Origin: Teratosphaeria epicoccoides | Taxonomy: Eukaryota > Ascomycota > Dothideomycetes > Mycosphaerellales > Teratosphaeriaceae | Direction: 5' to 3' | Assembly (NCBI GenBank): GCA_021401465.1 | Contig: JADDMT010000145.1 | Span: forward strand, 1 to 64,000 | DNA length: 64,000 nucleotides | In this document: one piece after another, positions 1 through 10,511 of the stretch | Numbering within the stretch: position 1 is the stretch's first letter | How the letters are laid out: every line of letters starts with the position of its first letter | The notes under the pieces: generated by a model | The model's database searches: none | Seen by the model: only the letters and a program-made list of their open reading frames with translations | What the model was told of the DNA's origin: nothing | Made by a program: the position numbers and the translations under genes

Positions 1-419
1 GAGAGGGCGCCGAGCAGGTAGGCGAGTGCCTCGCGGTACTTAGCCTGTAGCCTGTTCATAGTCGGAGTGCCTTCGGCAATCCCCTTGTCGCGCGCACTCT
101 AGAAGTCATCGATGTTACGGCAGAGCTGGTTGTACTCGCCGTATACCTCTTTAGGGAGGTCTTAGCATTTTTGATGCTTACTATTACAGTTGACATAATT
201 GCAGTAGATACTGCCCTCATTAAACCTGCTGATGCAGATCTCGGCTACGCTTCGGTTAGTACAAGTCACGCATACCTCGCGGGTAGGGGACGCCTTACTA
301 ACACGCGGAGGAGAGATGTGTGCAGCTTGGCTACTAAGGTTGTCGAGGCATCGTCGACACAAGCGACGATCGCGGGCAGAGCGAGTAGCGTCGAACTTAG
401 TCTGTAGCACATGAGCCAT
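1..419 (-). pseudogene. Antisense accessory gene of A1, N-terminal part
   Basis: The reading frame starts at ATG 419 (MAHVLQTKFDA) and runs off the window start. It opens with Cys residues (DRRLCRRC), then CVTC, then YCNYVNCNSKHQKC. In-frame TAG codons stand after that Cys cluster and in the following segment, at positions that are also TAG in copies A2, A3 and A4; they are best read as RIP-mutated Trp or Gln codons. It is about 140 of the roughly 498 codons seen in A3. I recognise no family; paired CxxC motifs suggest metal binding. It lies on the strand opposite to pol. Confidence 0.7.
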
Positions 420-1217
420 TATAGCTAAGACAGGTTAATTGATCTTGATTGATTGATTAAAGAAGAAGGAGCTCTAGTACGGACCCGCAGACACGGCGAG
501 GCGCAAGCTAAGCGAAGTAGGAGCGGAGGTCGATATTAGTGTCTTAGAACAGGAAAGTTTAGGGAGTGACGAGGTTTTTATACCCTCTAACAGCCCCCCT
601 GTTGCCTACTGCAACCGTTAAGCTAGTGACTCGAACTACATGCGCAGAGTACCTGCCTTTAGTTAACTTACAAAGGGACCGAATAATGCAATAACGGATA
701 ACGCGGCCGTCACGCATGTGCGCTGACCGCACTCGTGCTAGCCTACTAGCATAGGAATGTAGCGAGGCCCGCGCTAGGAGCGCGCTCCTGCCGTTTCGAG
801 CGGCACGCGCAGAGCGTCCGCGTACTTTCCTACTACCCCGAGGTTCTGCGACACGTTCTTCACGGTCACGACTAAATAGGGACGGCCAAGCTACTTGGCG
901 AGGCCGGCGCGCATGCTCGCCCTATAATTTCAAGGATTAACCGAAGTACGTACTCGTGGTTTCCTGATATCTCGATCTGCATGTAAAGCGAAGGTGTTAC
1001 GAAGCCGCCTAACATGTGACGGATTAAAACCCGCCTGAGTTAGTAGCCTCCGCCCCGCACTCGCTACGAAGGTGTTAAGGTATACGCATGACACATGTTA
1101 CGCAGGCTATCTACCTATTCACCCTTGCGCGGTGTAAGCGTGCTACATCCCGTACCCTATATGTTCCGCGTGCGTCACTTAGTAAGGCTAGGGACATCCT
1201 CATAGGAGGAGGGGCAG
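420..1217 (-). promoter_or_regulatory. Promoter region of the A1 antisense gene, ending at the polypurine tract
   Basis: About 800 bp of non-coding internal sequence separate the antisense gene from the LTR. A minus-strand TATAAAAA lies at 575-582, about 155 bp before the ATG, followed by a CT-rich leader. The far end, next to the LTR, is the plus-strand polypurine tract (AGGAGGAGGGGCAG, 1204-1217) that primes second-strand DNA synthesis. A short open frame here (1088-1348) crosses into the LTR and is not a gene. Confidence 0.65.
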
Positions 1218-1577
1218 TGATACGGTTGATACTAGGGGACCATTTGAACCGCATGGGTTCTAATGGCCGCCCTTGGCATGCAGTGACCCTGCCACATATA
1301 GCAAGGGGGTCCTTCGTACATACGTTAGCTCGTATGTCGTCCGAGTAGGATCAGTTGTCGACGTAGGACGCCCCCACGTCGCTGACCCTACGGTACCCCT
1401 ACAGGGTTAGGCTCGGACATGCTTTCCCTAATTAAGGAGCGTCGGGGGTTATAAGCACCCTTAGCGCTACCTCTGCAATAAGCAGAAAGCAGCGCTGTCT
1501 TGTACCTACTAAAAGGTCGGATTACTCTGTCACACTGCGAGATATTTTCATATCATATAGCACATACATCTATATTA
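1218..1577 (+). repeat. LTR of A1 (3' LTR)
   Basis: 360 bp, starting TGATACGG and ending TATATTA (TATATCA in unmutated copies). The length equals that of the other five complete A LTRs. It holds a TTATAAGC promoter element and, about 30 bp later, the AGAAAGCAG tract discussed as a self-primer. Confidence 0.92.
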
Positions 1578-2394
1578 CCCCTACTACTATGTCCGTATCC
1601 TCCTCTGCCTCTATGTCTTCATCACTATCAGGGCGACGACCTAGGAGGTCTATAAGGCCCTCACGCTCCTAGCAAGGGGTTAGCAGACAATAATAGGACA
1701 AGGAGTATTCGCGGGATATGCTTACCTCTATCTTGTCATTAAGGCGGGCCTAGAGCCTACTTATAGCGGCGTCAGCGCGAGTAAGATCCGCGCGGGGCAC
1801 GCGGGCATCTAGGAACTATTAGCAGGTTAGCATGCGACGAGCAAACAACAGGCTAGGGGACTTATAGCACGGCTAAGCTTAAAGAGGCCTACTAAGGCCT
1901 ACGTGTTCTGCTTAGTAGTAGCGACAGCCTAGCTACTACTACCCGCTAGCGCGGCGCTAGCAGCACGGTTAACCTTAGCCATAATAGCAAAGAAAGTACT
2001 TAGGCATAGAGTCGCGGTTATACTATAGCCTCTGTAGATAGTTAGCACCTAAAACCTATGCCTAAGGTATGCGACAAGTAGGCAGAAAACATACCTTGAG
2101 TAGTAGGCGCTAGTTCGCGGCAGCGTCTAGGTAGGCTCGCTAGGCCACAGCGTAATCCTCGCTAGTAGTATCAGGATTGCGCCTAACATGCTCGGCCTTA
2201 GCGTAGGCGTAGAGTACGACATTATATTTGGCCGCTATGGCCTAGTTTATAGGGATACACACGTAGTTACTCTTGCTGTAGCTGTAAGCATAGTTAGTAG
2301 TTACGATAAGTAGGAGAAGTGTAAGCCTCAGGCAGACGAAGAGGCATACTACTTGTAACGCTTCTGCTATCCTAACTTGAAGTACGCGGTACAT
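1578..2394 (-). pseudogene. Decayed three-exon Cys-rich/coiled-coil gene, cut by A1
   Basis: A minus-strand gene can be followed through two spliceable introns without losing frame. Exon 1 (2095-2394, start uncertain) reads SKSNYVCIPIN..AIAAKYN. Intron 1 is 2032-2094 (GTATGT..CTAAC..ACAG). Exon 2 is 1726-2031, with several Cys and ending LTRADAAISRL.ARLNDKIE, a likely helix. Intron 2 is 1669-1725 (GTAAGC..GCTAAC..CTAG). Exon 3 (1578-1668) starts EREGLIDLLGRRPDSDEDIE and is broken by the A1 LTR. The stops are TAG or TAA at places that fit lost Trp/Gln codons. I recognise no family. The layout (Cys cluster, then charged helix) resembles the antisense genes of families A and B, so it may be the accessory gene of a third element. 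Confidence 0.5.
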
Positions 2395-2664
2395 AGCCTG
2401 TACTCTATAGCGCCCTACGTATGTTTAAAGCAAGCGACACGTACTAGAAAGGCCGATGTACTACGCGTAGCGCTTGTAGTTGTTAACAAGTAGCTCCTTA
2501 CTATGACTATAGCAGGAGGAGGGCGTAAACTAAGTAGGCTAGGCGCCTGTTAACCTCGTAGGAGTAGCTAGCGTAGCGCTAGCGGCGATCTTAGAACCTT
2601 TAGGAGAGATGTTAAAAGGTTAATATAATAAAGAAAGTCAGGATTACTACATGCGAATAGCGGA

Positions 2665-2672
2665 TTTTATAC
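2665..2672 (-). promoter_or_regulatory. TATA box of the decayed gene
   Basis: Minus-strand GTATAAAA in a GGGTATAAAA context, as before the family A antisense gene (GGGTATAAAAA). It lies about 270 bp before the proposed ATG at 2394. Confidence 0.4.
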
Positions 2673-3180
2673 CCGCGCGCTGTTTATACTATAGAATCCT
2701 CCTATAGCTATAAACTCCCTGTTATTACAGGCAACTAGCGCTAGAACTAATTAGAACTAACAACCGTGTTCATGGCACACTTCACGTAGTGACAAAGAGT
2801 CATGTTACCTAAGTCATGACTCTAGCATAATTCATAACCTGCCTCTATAAGGAAGGAGGTTTAGAAGGGAGCTACCTACTTACAGAGTAAACTGTAGGGG
2901 ACCTAATCTTGCTTAGCGTAGGAAGGGAGCTCTCTAAGTGTTAAGACGACCCTTATAGGAGAAGGGGGCAAATGATACTAGACAGCTAAGCTATAGGTTT
3001 ACTTAGTCGTGCTAAGGAGCTAAGCCGCACGTGATGTACGCAGGCATATCTTATGCGCTTCGCGGAAGAATTAAAGAAGGGTAGTAATTAGTTTTTAGAC
3101 CTTACCCTATCATTAGGAATAGAGGCTCTATACGCTACTACATACCTACGTATTAATTACTAGTCGCATACTATATTACG
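2673..3180. other. RIP-mutated sequence of unknown origin
   Basis: TpA-rich DNA with no frame I can follow on either strand. It may be the 3' non-coding end of the element that carried the decayed gene at 1578-2394. It ends where homology to the family B gag begins (3181). Confidence 0.3.
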
Positions 3181-4385
3181 TTCCTAGATGCAATTATTGA
3201 TTCTAATTACAAGATCGCTTATTTCCTTGAATGTCGTTAGCTAATCTCCCTAGGCAATTTCGTCTTTAACTGTCTCCTTTAGTCCCTAATAGAACTAAGC
3301 GGCCAAGGTATTGTCATTCTAGTCGACGTAGGCAGAGAGGGTCTAAAAGTCCGCATGATACTTAATAGCAGAACCCTTCTGCTAGATTCCTAGGAGAGCT
3401 CTCTTAGCCTCCTGTTGTTCGTTGCTAAGCCTAAAGGCTTCGCGTAACGCCTTAAACAAGGACTTGTCTAAGTTAAGAATCTCCCGAGTCGTTGTCTTCC
3501 TAGCTTCGACGCTACTAATGTGATCTAGATAATCTGTCAGATGAGGCTAGATGAACTTGAACGCCGGTCCTTTTAGGTAAGAGACAATGTATATCATTTG
3601 CTTATAATATGTCGTAAACTGTTCTATATCTACGTTAAATGCTAACTAGCATTATAGGATAAACATCTTGACTTAAGATTGTTGTCCTGTAAACTCTGTA
3701 GGGCTTCTTATCTTGAAGCTATTGTTGCTATGTCTATTCCTAGTAGTTAAACCTGCGACAGATGCTAGAGCTATCTCGCTAAGGTAAATGGATTTAAGCT
3801 ACTAAGTAATTTAAGGTATAGTAGCAACTTGTTCTTATAGTATTAGTTGACTATCGTCGCTAGAGGTCGAGCTAACAGCTAAGGAACTACTTAACATAGG
3901 CGTATGTTAAGCGCTTAACAAGTCCCCTAATACTTCCTTAGGAGTAGTGCTTAAAGTGTTAGAAGGGTAGGTGCTAATAGCAGGAAGGGGATCAGGTATT
4001 AGACTTATAGAGTAGTGAAGAATATCGACAAAGGTAATTAACCTTGTAACTAACTATCCCCCTTAGAGAAGGGGGTTAAATTAAGCACGAAGCTCCTAAC
4101 TACCTGTCCTAAAGCTATCCCTATATACTAGAGAGACAGGGTAGCTCTGTTAGATCTATTAACAGACCTATTAGACCTATGTCTATAGATCTGTAGACTA
4201 ACCCTACAGATCCTAGGGTCTATTCTTATATAATAGATCCCTTCTCCTATGTAGGCCTATAGATCTGTAGACTAACCCTACAGATCTAGGTATCTATCCT
4301 TACGTAACAGACTCTCTCTTCTATGCCTGCGTTATGACTCATAGTACTATAACTTATAACACTGTAACTTATAGCACTCATGACA
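3181..4385 (-). mobile_element. Ty3/gypsy family B, copy B4 (5' end only)
   Basis: A minus-strand fragment with a 5' LTR (3957-4385) and the first part of gag (3181-3898, start codon at 3898). It aligns with B1 18287-19560 and with B3 around 49190-50423. Everything after the middle of gag is missing: homology stops abruptly at 3181, so the copy was truncated by a deletion or by another insertion. Many in-frame TAG codons show heavy RIP. Confidence 0.85.
3957..4385 (-). repeat. LTR of B4
   Basis: 429 bp against 470-489 bp in other B copies, so it has internal deletions. It runs from TGTTAGAAGG (TGTCATAAGG elsewhere) to CTCATGACA and keeps the paired AGATCTGTAG/CTACAGATC hairpins. Confidence 0.8.
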
Positions 4386-4790
4386 GCTATAACTTAGGCT
4401 ATAGTACTTATGACTTATAGCACTTATAACACTTATAACAATAGTCTAATGTATTACAATCTACCTTTAGTAAGACATGCTACTAGCATTAACTATGTCT
4501 ATTGTCATTAAGTTTAGCTGCTAAAGCGACTAGTTAGTGCATGTTATAACACTAATCTTATGAACCTATATTACATTACTTAGTATTTACACCTATAGAA
4601 AGAAAGTAACAGCTAATAGAATCATAGTATTCCTACTACGCCTTTATGCTAAATGCCAAAAATAGGTACCTAGCAGACTCTAATGCTAAAGGATTATTTG
4701 GCAACTGCTTAGCACTAACATAGCAGCACACTGCCTCAGGCCTCGTCACTTCCTCTCATCGACCTACGAAATGGTGCACAGCCACTAATT
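4386..4790. other. Repeat-like stretch at the island edge
   Basis: TpA-rich sequence with short imperfect repeats of CTTATAACA/CTTATGACT up to about 4450, then less biased DNA. No gene or known element seen. Composition becomes normal near 4720-4790. Confidence 0.3.
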
Positions 4791-4956
4791 CTGCTTTTGT
4801 GTTTTCTGGAATTACGCAGCTTCGCCCACTCCCTTTTCGCGCATGATGCGTCGGCCATATGTACATCGGGCACAAAGAGCGCCAGACCAGGATCTCAAGT
4901 TCGGCTGTCCTCAAAATGCTGTCAGGTCATAATGCCCCGCGATACTCTGAGACCAG

Positions 4957-6085
4957 TCATATCTCAACGACCGCCTTCCTCCCACTGAGACCCTTCGTCA
5001 CGGAATCAATCCCTGCCTGCACCTGTTCCAGCCCTTGACCCATAACTATGACCTCCAGCGCCGGTCTCACGACCCCGTGCTTCAGCGCAGACAGCAGGAA
5101 CTCTTGAAACACACTCTGCGCCATCTCACGATCCTCGTCCAGAATCCTCTGAGCCAGCACCTGCTTCCCTCTCACATTCTTCGGCAAGCAACCCCACGGT
5201 ACTTCCGTGACAGATGCCCAGACTCCGCCGCCCAGCACGTCAAGAAGAGTCTTGACATGCTCTTTCGACTCCGTGGTCCCGATTGCATCGAACACACCAG
5301 CGAAGTTCCGAGGCGTCAGGATTGAGAGTATCTGATCTTCGAGCTCAGGGTCCTTGTAGTCGAGGACGGTCGTTGCGCCTAGGCTCCCGACTAAGTCATG
5401 GCGCTGTTCTGACGCCGTAGCGATTATATTCAACCCGCTTGCCGACGCCAATTGCACTGCCACAGTGCCTACACTTGAGCTGCCGCCCCATATCAACACC
5501 CATTTCTGCTCAGTCCCTGGGAGAGACGGTGGGTGCAGCGTGGGCCAAGGCAGGCACATGGACTGCTTCCCGTACAAAGCCTGGCTAGCCGTCGAGATTG
5601 CCAACGGCAGCGTCGCTGCGTCAGTGTAGGACATCGACCGAGGTATCTTGCTGACGAGATCAGCATGAACGCTGACGAATTTCTGGAAGCCTCCCTCTCT
5701 CGGCTCTCGCGAGTTCAGCACGTTGGCTGTGCAAGCCAATACTCGGTCACCTTCCTTGAACCGATCGGATGTGATGCCTTCATGGACATCATAGATCTCG
5801 CCTGCAACTTCACAGCCGAGCAGTGTTGGGTAAGTGCTCGGAGGCCAGTCATAAACATTCTCCGCCTGGATCTTGGCGTCAACGGGATTAATGGCAACGG
5901 CTCTGACGCGGATGATGACGTGGTCTTTTTGAACGTTGACAGGAAATTCGGCGCCTAAGGCAGTCAGTCAGTGTCTGAATTGTAGATGAACCAGTGCAAT
6001 GCTAACCTAAGACTTCCAGCGGACAGTCACCGGATTCAATTAGCCAAGCGGCTTGGTTGTGCTCTTGTTCGTCGAATGGTCCCAT
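4957..6085 (-). CDS. MDR-family NADPH-dependent reductase (enoyl reductase/quinone oxidoreductase-like)
   Basis: Two exons: 6007-6085 (ATG at 6085) and 4957-5954, joined over a 52-bp intron (5955-6006, GTTAGC..CTTAG), give 358 residues. The N-terminus (NQAAWLIESGDCPLEV, then VRAVAINPVDAKIQ) is the GroES-like fold of PKS-ER-like MDR proteins. GGSSSVG at residues 183-189, after WVLIW, is the nucleotide-binding loop, and LGATTVLDYKDPE is the usual second strand region. No structural zinc lobe is seen, as in zinc-independent members such as fungal trans-acting enoyl reductases. The exon 1 splice is my inference; the donor is weak, but the joined frame matches the family. The substrate cannot be told and there is no polyketide synthase in the window. 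Confidence 0.88.
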
Positions 6086-6794
6086 CCTGCTATCAAGCTG
6101 TGTAGTGTGCTGCTTCGACCAATGTGCTTCTATTTAAATGGTGTATCAATGACACTCGCGCTCTGCTGTGGATGCACCGTCTCAAATACGCTTCAGCGCT
6201 TGCATTGATCACTTGCTCGTGAGACATGGCGTGGTCGTGGCATTTTCCGTAGCACCCAATGTCGTTCGTGAGGTGGCGTGACACACTCCGAAGTTCTCCG
6301 TGCAGTCGAACCATTCACTCGGTATGTAACAAGGCAGCGTGGCAAGCAAGATGCATGTTTCGATATAACACACAAGTGCTCGGCAGCATCATGCTTCAGG
6401 TCGATTTCTGGGGATGACACAAGAGCGCATGAAAGGTTCAACGTCGCTCTCATCGTCGGAGTCCCTGGTAGAACGTCAGACCCAGCGTTGTCCTCTGTGG
6501 ACGACAATATGATCTGAGACTACTGTTTGCAGGCAATGCACGAGACAGTGACATTGAAGAATCGCATCTCTCGTCCAGTCCGCACGTCAGCTTGTGTTAC
6601 GAGAACGACATGAGCAACTACCTAACGCCCGATCAGACCCTTGACGGGCCCGTTACCACGAGTAGCCGCGACAATCATTGATCTCGATGATCAAAGGTTA
6701 GGCCTGATCAGATTGTTGACATGCCAATGTATTCCCACGCAAGCGCATAGGCGGTTCCCACAGGCGGAAATTTTAAAGGTAGAAGCTTTTCCTT
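6086..6794. other. Intergenic region upstream of the MDR gene
   Basis: About 710 bp between the MDR start and the end of the APH-type gene, both on the minus strand. I see only short unsupported open frames and no clear TATA box. Confidence 0.5.
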
Positions 6795-7571
6795 TCATTC
6801 TGAGCCTGGCTCTGAGACAATGCTCGTTTTCAGAGCGTCCCAAGGCTCAGGATACCATCCAGACTGATGCCAGTCAATGATAGCGAGTATGCGCACGGGT
6901 CTTGATCCGCGCTCTGAAACCAAGATATTGCTCAGATCTAGATCGTTGTGAGTGAAGACGACCGGTATGTCATCGTCGAGGCCGGCGAGCTCCTCAATAT
7001 CGTTTCGTGCGTCTATCTTACCTCTGCTGATACGAGCGGCAAGCTGAGCAAAGCTATCACGGAACGCTGAGACGCTTGGAAATGGCCCAAATGGATAGAC
7101 GCCGGCGTCATGGCACATTATGTCTCTGAGGCCTGATCCGTCAATTTGACTGACGATTGTCGAATGGCACCCGTGTCGATGTTTTGTCATGCCATATCTC
7201 ATAAGAAAGAGGATTTTGCTGACGAGCGACGACGGAGGCTCCATGTAGGGGGGACCCGTGTCCGACTGCTTGATGCGGCGCCACGCTCGAATCATTCCTC
7301 GAAGGCCCTTGCAAACCGCAAACTTGTCATGTTGCTCAAGACCATCCCATCGCGCTGCAAGAGTAGAGCCGGATATCAATTCCATGTATATGAAAGTCTG
7401 GCCATTGTGTTGCTTTCACCCGTAGACTTGGGGCGTTGGCACTTCGTCTTTGAATTGCCGGTTGATAAACCTCAGACACTGACCCTCGGTAGCAATGACA
7501 TCCTGTCCCCATTTGACGAATAGGGCCAACTCAGGAAAGCGGACGGGGTCAGGCCGAAAGGTCTTTGACAT
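6795..7571 (-). pseudogene. APH/choline-kinase-like phosphotransferase with an in-frame stop
   Basis: A 259-codon frame from ATG 7571 (MSKTFRPDPVRFPELALFVK). It has the APH signatures: FIYMELISGSTL (nucleotide-binding lobe), the catalytic loop FTHNDLDLSNIL (H208, D210, N215) and IIDWHQSGWYPEPW (metal-binding D233). Codon 52 is TGA (7416-7418), where relatives usually have Trp in a VYGW motif. The rest of the frame is undamaged, so the lesion is recent, an assembly error, or the protein starts at Met63 (7385) without its N-lobe. Members of this fungal family phosphorylate small hydroxylated compounds; the substrate is unknown. No splice sites remove the stop cleanly (the only candidate intron is 23 bp). 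Confidence 0.75.
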
Positions 7572-8148
7572 GTCGATGCCATCTGTGGCAGCACGCTCAG
7601 AGCTGCTTCCGGACTCGGCAGAGCAAGCTGTGCGTGGCCAGTGTCAGTCCATTCTGACTGGGCTGGACTGTCACGGGGGGCGGCCTCTTTTGAGCCATAG
7701 CCGCCCATGTTGTCACAAGCTGGCGCGCAGACAGGCCAGGCCGAACTCTATCAGCGCGAGAACAAGTCTGCCGAAGGCAGTGCAGGTTCCATTCTCAATC
7801 ATTACATGTCTGATACCAGCAGTACAAGAGACCAGGTCCATGACATTCTGTGGCGTAGTGAACATGAGGCGTCAGATCGATGCGTGCAGCTTTGTTTGGA
7901 CTGCCACGCGGTTGAACATCGGGGAATCTGGTGAACGCAGCACCTCAAGACTGCAACGATATATACATTCCCAGAACGTCGAGTCGCTGACATAAGCGTC
8001 TCGAGTTTGCACTCCGCATGCAAACTCCGGCCGGTCTGTTTCCTCCCTGATTTGACATCTCACAGATCACTTTGATAGATCTGTGCAGCGACAGACCGCA
8101 AAGCCGTGGGCCATTGAACGATGATGGCTGAAGACACCGTTGAAGGGT
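7572..8148. other. Divergent intergenic region
   Basis: About 580 bp between the minus-strand APH-type gene and the plus-strand gene at 8149. The overlapping short frames have no recognisable content. It probably holds both promoters; no TATA box is obvious. Confidence 0.4.
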
Positions 8149-8614
8149 ATGCTGGACTCCCAGAATGCCAAAGGTCGTTCTACACAACCCTCTATATCCC
8201 AATCCCACCCGCCGCCCTCTTCGCAGCCCACTGGTCCCTCTGCCTCCCCAACCTCGGCCCCTACAACTCCATCAGCAAACGCCACGAAGAACTACCCACA
8301 GGCCGCAGTATCCAAGGTCTCTGGCGATCGTCTTCACGGCTTCACTCTCGAGATAGTCCGCGAGTACATCATCAGCAGACACAGAGCTGTAGGCTCTCGA
8401 AGTGCCAGCCCCGGGGCCGAGTTTGAAGCGAATTGGTCAGCGGGGGGCTGGCGATGGCAAGGTCGGGAAGGCAGAAGTCAGAAACTGTCAGTGGTGGGTG
8501 CAGCAGGTTGTTGAGGCGTTGGTCGAGAATGACATGCTGGAGCCTTTGGCTGCGAGGGGTGGCGAGGAGAGCAAAACGCCGAGAGAGATTTTCCAGGGGT
8601 CGCCGGCGCACTGA
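8149..8614 (+). pseudogene. Hypothetical protein split by a frameshift in a G run
   Basis: The frame from ATG 8149 gives a Ser/Pro/Thr-rich N-terminus (MLDSQNAKGRSTQPS..), then GDRLHGFTLEIVREYIISRHRA. After ANWSAG the protein-like sequence jumps to the next frame (AGDGKVGKAEVRNCQWWVQ, then QVVEALVENDMLEP) and ends at TGA 8614, about 155 residues in all. The switch coincides with six G at 8442-8447, so a one-base slip or a sequencing error is likely. I do not recognise a family; the LHGFTLEIVREYI and VRNCQWWV segments look like conserved protein blocks. It converges on the eIF2-alpha gene. Confidence 0.5.
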
Positions 8615-8833
8615 GCTGCTTCCCATCACGGCGGCGTGCTCACCCTGAGCAACAAGACGAATGATTGCCCACTGGATGCCATTGAGTATTGATGCTACAC
8701 TCATACATCCAGCGCGCGAAGCCGGCGTCTATGTCCCATCCTCGAAGACACATCATCGCGCATGCGCCCCAGGACGCCTAACGCCATGCATACTCTCACA
8801 CCCAAAATCACATATGAATGCAACGACAGGCGC

Positions 8834-9825
8834 TTAGTTGTCCACTTGGATCACGCCTTCATCACTCTCACTCTCGTCCTCGTCGCCAGAAACCTCCTCG
8901 TTGTCCCGCGCGCTCTTTTCCATAAGCTTCTGAAGCTCCGCGTCATCGTTCTCCGACACTGCCTTGGGCGCCATCTTGACTTTACAGTCACCGCCATTTG
9001 CCCGGATCCTGACGTCAATGTCCTTAATGGCCTCCTCCAGCACTTGCAGCCCGACGTTCTTGTCAAGTGTTTGCGATGTTAGGACGTACAGCGGCGGAGA
9101 GACGAGCTTGACCTTGACTTGAATGTCGTCGGTGCTCTTTGCCTCCGCAACGCGCAGGGCATCCTTGACCGCATCAATACCGTCGTAGCCGAAGCAGGTG
9201 ACTTCGACGTCGGCGCGTACCTTGGTGGGTTGGGGTGTCAATCTCTTGCCGATGTAGCTCTGCAACTCATCCTTGATAACATCGTTCTTGAAGGTGGCTT
9301 CTGTCCAGACGTCCGGATTCGTTATGCTGAGCCTGAATGCATCGATTGCGTGCCCATACTTCTTGTTCAGGGGCCAGCCGATATCCTGGTACAGCTCCTC
9401 GATCGGGGTATTAGTCTTTTCTGCCACATGTCGCATTATGCTGTGAACCATCTTGCTCTTGTTATACCGCTCTTCGCATTTGACGATATCTTCGGGGCTG
9501 ACACGACGCTTCGAGAGATCAATATAACCTGGACACAACTCATCAATATGAGTCGAACCTTTTCGTCTCAATCGCAAAACTGACCCTTTTCTTTGTCTAC
9601 TCTCAGCACAACCACAACCTCGTTCCTCCCAACTCGAATCAGTTTCTGGATACTTCTGATACGTCGGCGGGATAGTTCGGAGAGCAGGATCATGCCGTCA
9701 ATGTTGTCGTATTCGAGCAGCTTGACATACGCGCCCATCTCGGCGATGCTCTTGACGTTCACCATGACGAACGAGTCGATTTCCGGGTAGCGCTCCTCGT
9801 AGAAGCGGCAATTGGTGAGAGACAT
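8834..9825 (-). CDS. SUI2: Translation initiation factor eIF2 subunit alpha
   Basis: Exons 9585-9825 and 8834-9528 with a 56-bp intron (9529-9584, GTCAGT..TCCAG) encode 311 residues, about the usual length (near 305). The N-terminal S1 domain is plain: CRFYEERYPEIDSFVMVNV, then AEMGAYVKLLEYDNI, LLSELSRRRIRSIQKLIRVG and VDKEKG/YIDLSKRRVSPEDI across the splice. Ser52 (Ser51 without Met) in SELSRRRIRS is the site phosphorylated by Gcn2-type kinases. A helical domain and an alpha/beta domain follow, with an acidic tail (SGDEDESESDEG). As part of eIF2 it helps bring initiator tRNA to the 40S subunit. It is single-copy and essential in fungi, which makes it the best anchor for placing the organism. 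Confidence 0.97.
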
Positions 9826-10256
9826 CTTTGCGGTATTGCGCTATGCTTCGCGGACTTAGAGGGTCGTTTCTGACAGTTGGTGGTGTCGCGTGCTACGAAT
9901 GTCCTTTGAGTTGTCGAAGTTTGTCATTATTGGAAGTTGGAGTCACCTTTGAAGGCGATGTGAAGGTGGGGCGAAAACGGTGTAAAGTATTTCCGGACCC
10001 CACCTCTTTGTGGCGCCGCTTGCTGATCATGGAAGATGGACCACTCTCAAATAGTGTCTTTTATCACCACTCAGAGTACTGGATCTGCGTAACTTGAGCC
10101 GAGCCTTGACCGCGTTTTGTCTGCGCAAGCCATGCCAAGCCGACCCACCAAATGCCACCATACACGCAACGGGATACCTCTTCAATCCTTGGCTGCCGCC
10201 CAGAGCGCACTCCATCTGAGGGGTTTATCTGCGGGGACAGGTCCATCGCCATACGC
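9826..10256. other. eIF2-alpha upstream region
   Basis: Upstream of the eIF2-alpha start. Minus-strand codons near 10064-10264 could extend the MFS fragment, but I could not match them to a transporter. No other gene seen. Confidence 0.4.
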
Positions 10257-10511
10257 TTAGCCATAGCCCAGGAGCCTAGCGGAGATAGTCAAAACGCTTT
10301 CAGAGATGAAGAGCAACTGCCACTGCTTCAGGCCAAGGTGATTCAGCAGTCCGCCCACGGCATAGGCGGGAAGACCACCAAATGCGCCGGCCAGATTTGG
10401 TCGAATACTAGTAAGCGTAGCGAGTCGGTTTGAGCTGTACAGAGTCAAGAGATTGGCTAGTGTAGGTTGTGATGATGGCACTTTCTTTCCGGTATTCGTC
10501 CGACTAGTCAA
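10257..10511 (-). pseudogene. MFS transporter fragment
   Basis: An 84-codon minus-strand frame contains LATLTSIRPNLAGAFGGLPA, then YAVGGLL and LKQWQLLFISESVLT. This fits the TM4-TM5 region of fungal anion:cation symporters of the major facilitator superfamily (usual pattern AGAFGGLIAY...WQWLFIIEG.LT). Normal MFS proteins have about 500 residues and 12 helices; nothing before or after this piece resembles the rest. It is a relic. Confidence 0.5.

Larger units (their letters stand above)
1..1577 (+). mobile_element. Ty3/gypsy family A, copy A1 (3' end only)
   Basis: This is the 3' end of a family A LTR retrotransposon whose pol strand is +; gag-pol lies before the window. In order it holds the N-terminal part of the antisense accessory gene (read on the minus strand), its promoter region, a polypurine tract ending at 1217 and a complete 360-bp LTR. 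It matches copy A3 (37082-38660, reverse complement) base for base apart from scattered transitions. It sits inside the decayed gene that continues at 1578, so that gene predates it. The other end is outside the window, so no target duplication can be read. Confidence 0.9.

Noticed and set aside
1088..1348. 86-codon plus-strand open frame
   Set aside because: It spans the antisense-gene promoter region, the polypurine tract and the LTR start, and is interrupted in other copies.
4200..4440. CRISPR-like or satellite array of CTTATGACA/ATAGCACT units
   Set aside because: The units are short, irregular and part of or next to the family B LTR; there is no spacer structure and the organism is a fungus.
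8067..8704. Minus-strand frames opposite the hypothetical gene at 8149
   Set aside because: Low-complexity shadows of the Ser/Pro-rich coding strand.
9119..9583. 154-codon plus-strand frame opposite eIF2-alpha
   Set aside because: Entirely antisense to a certain, conserved gene.
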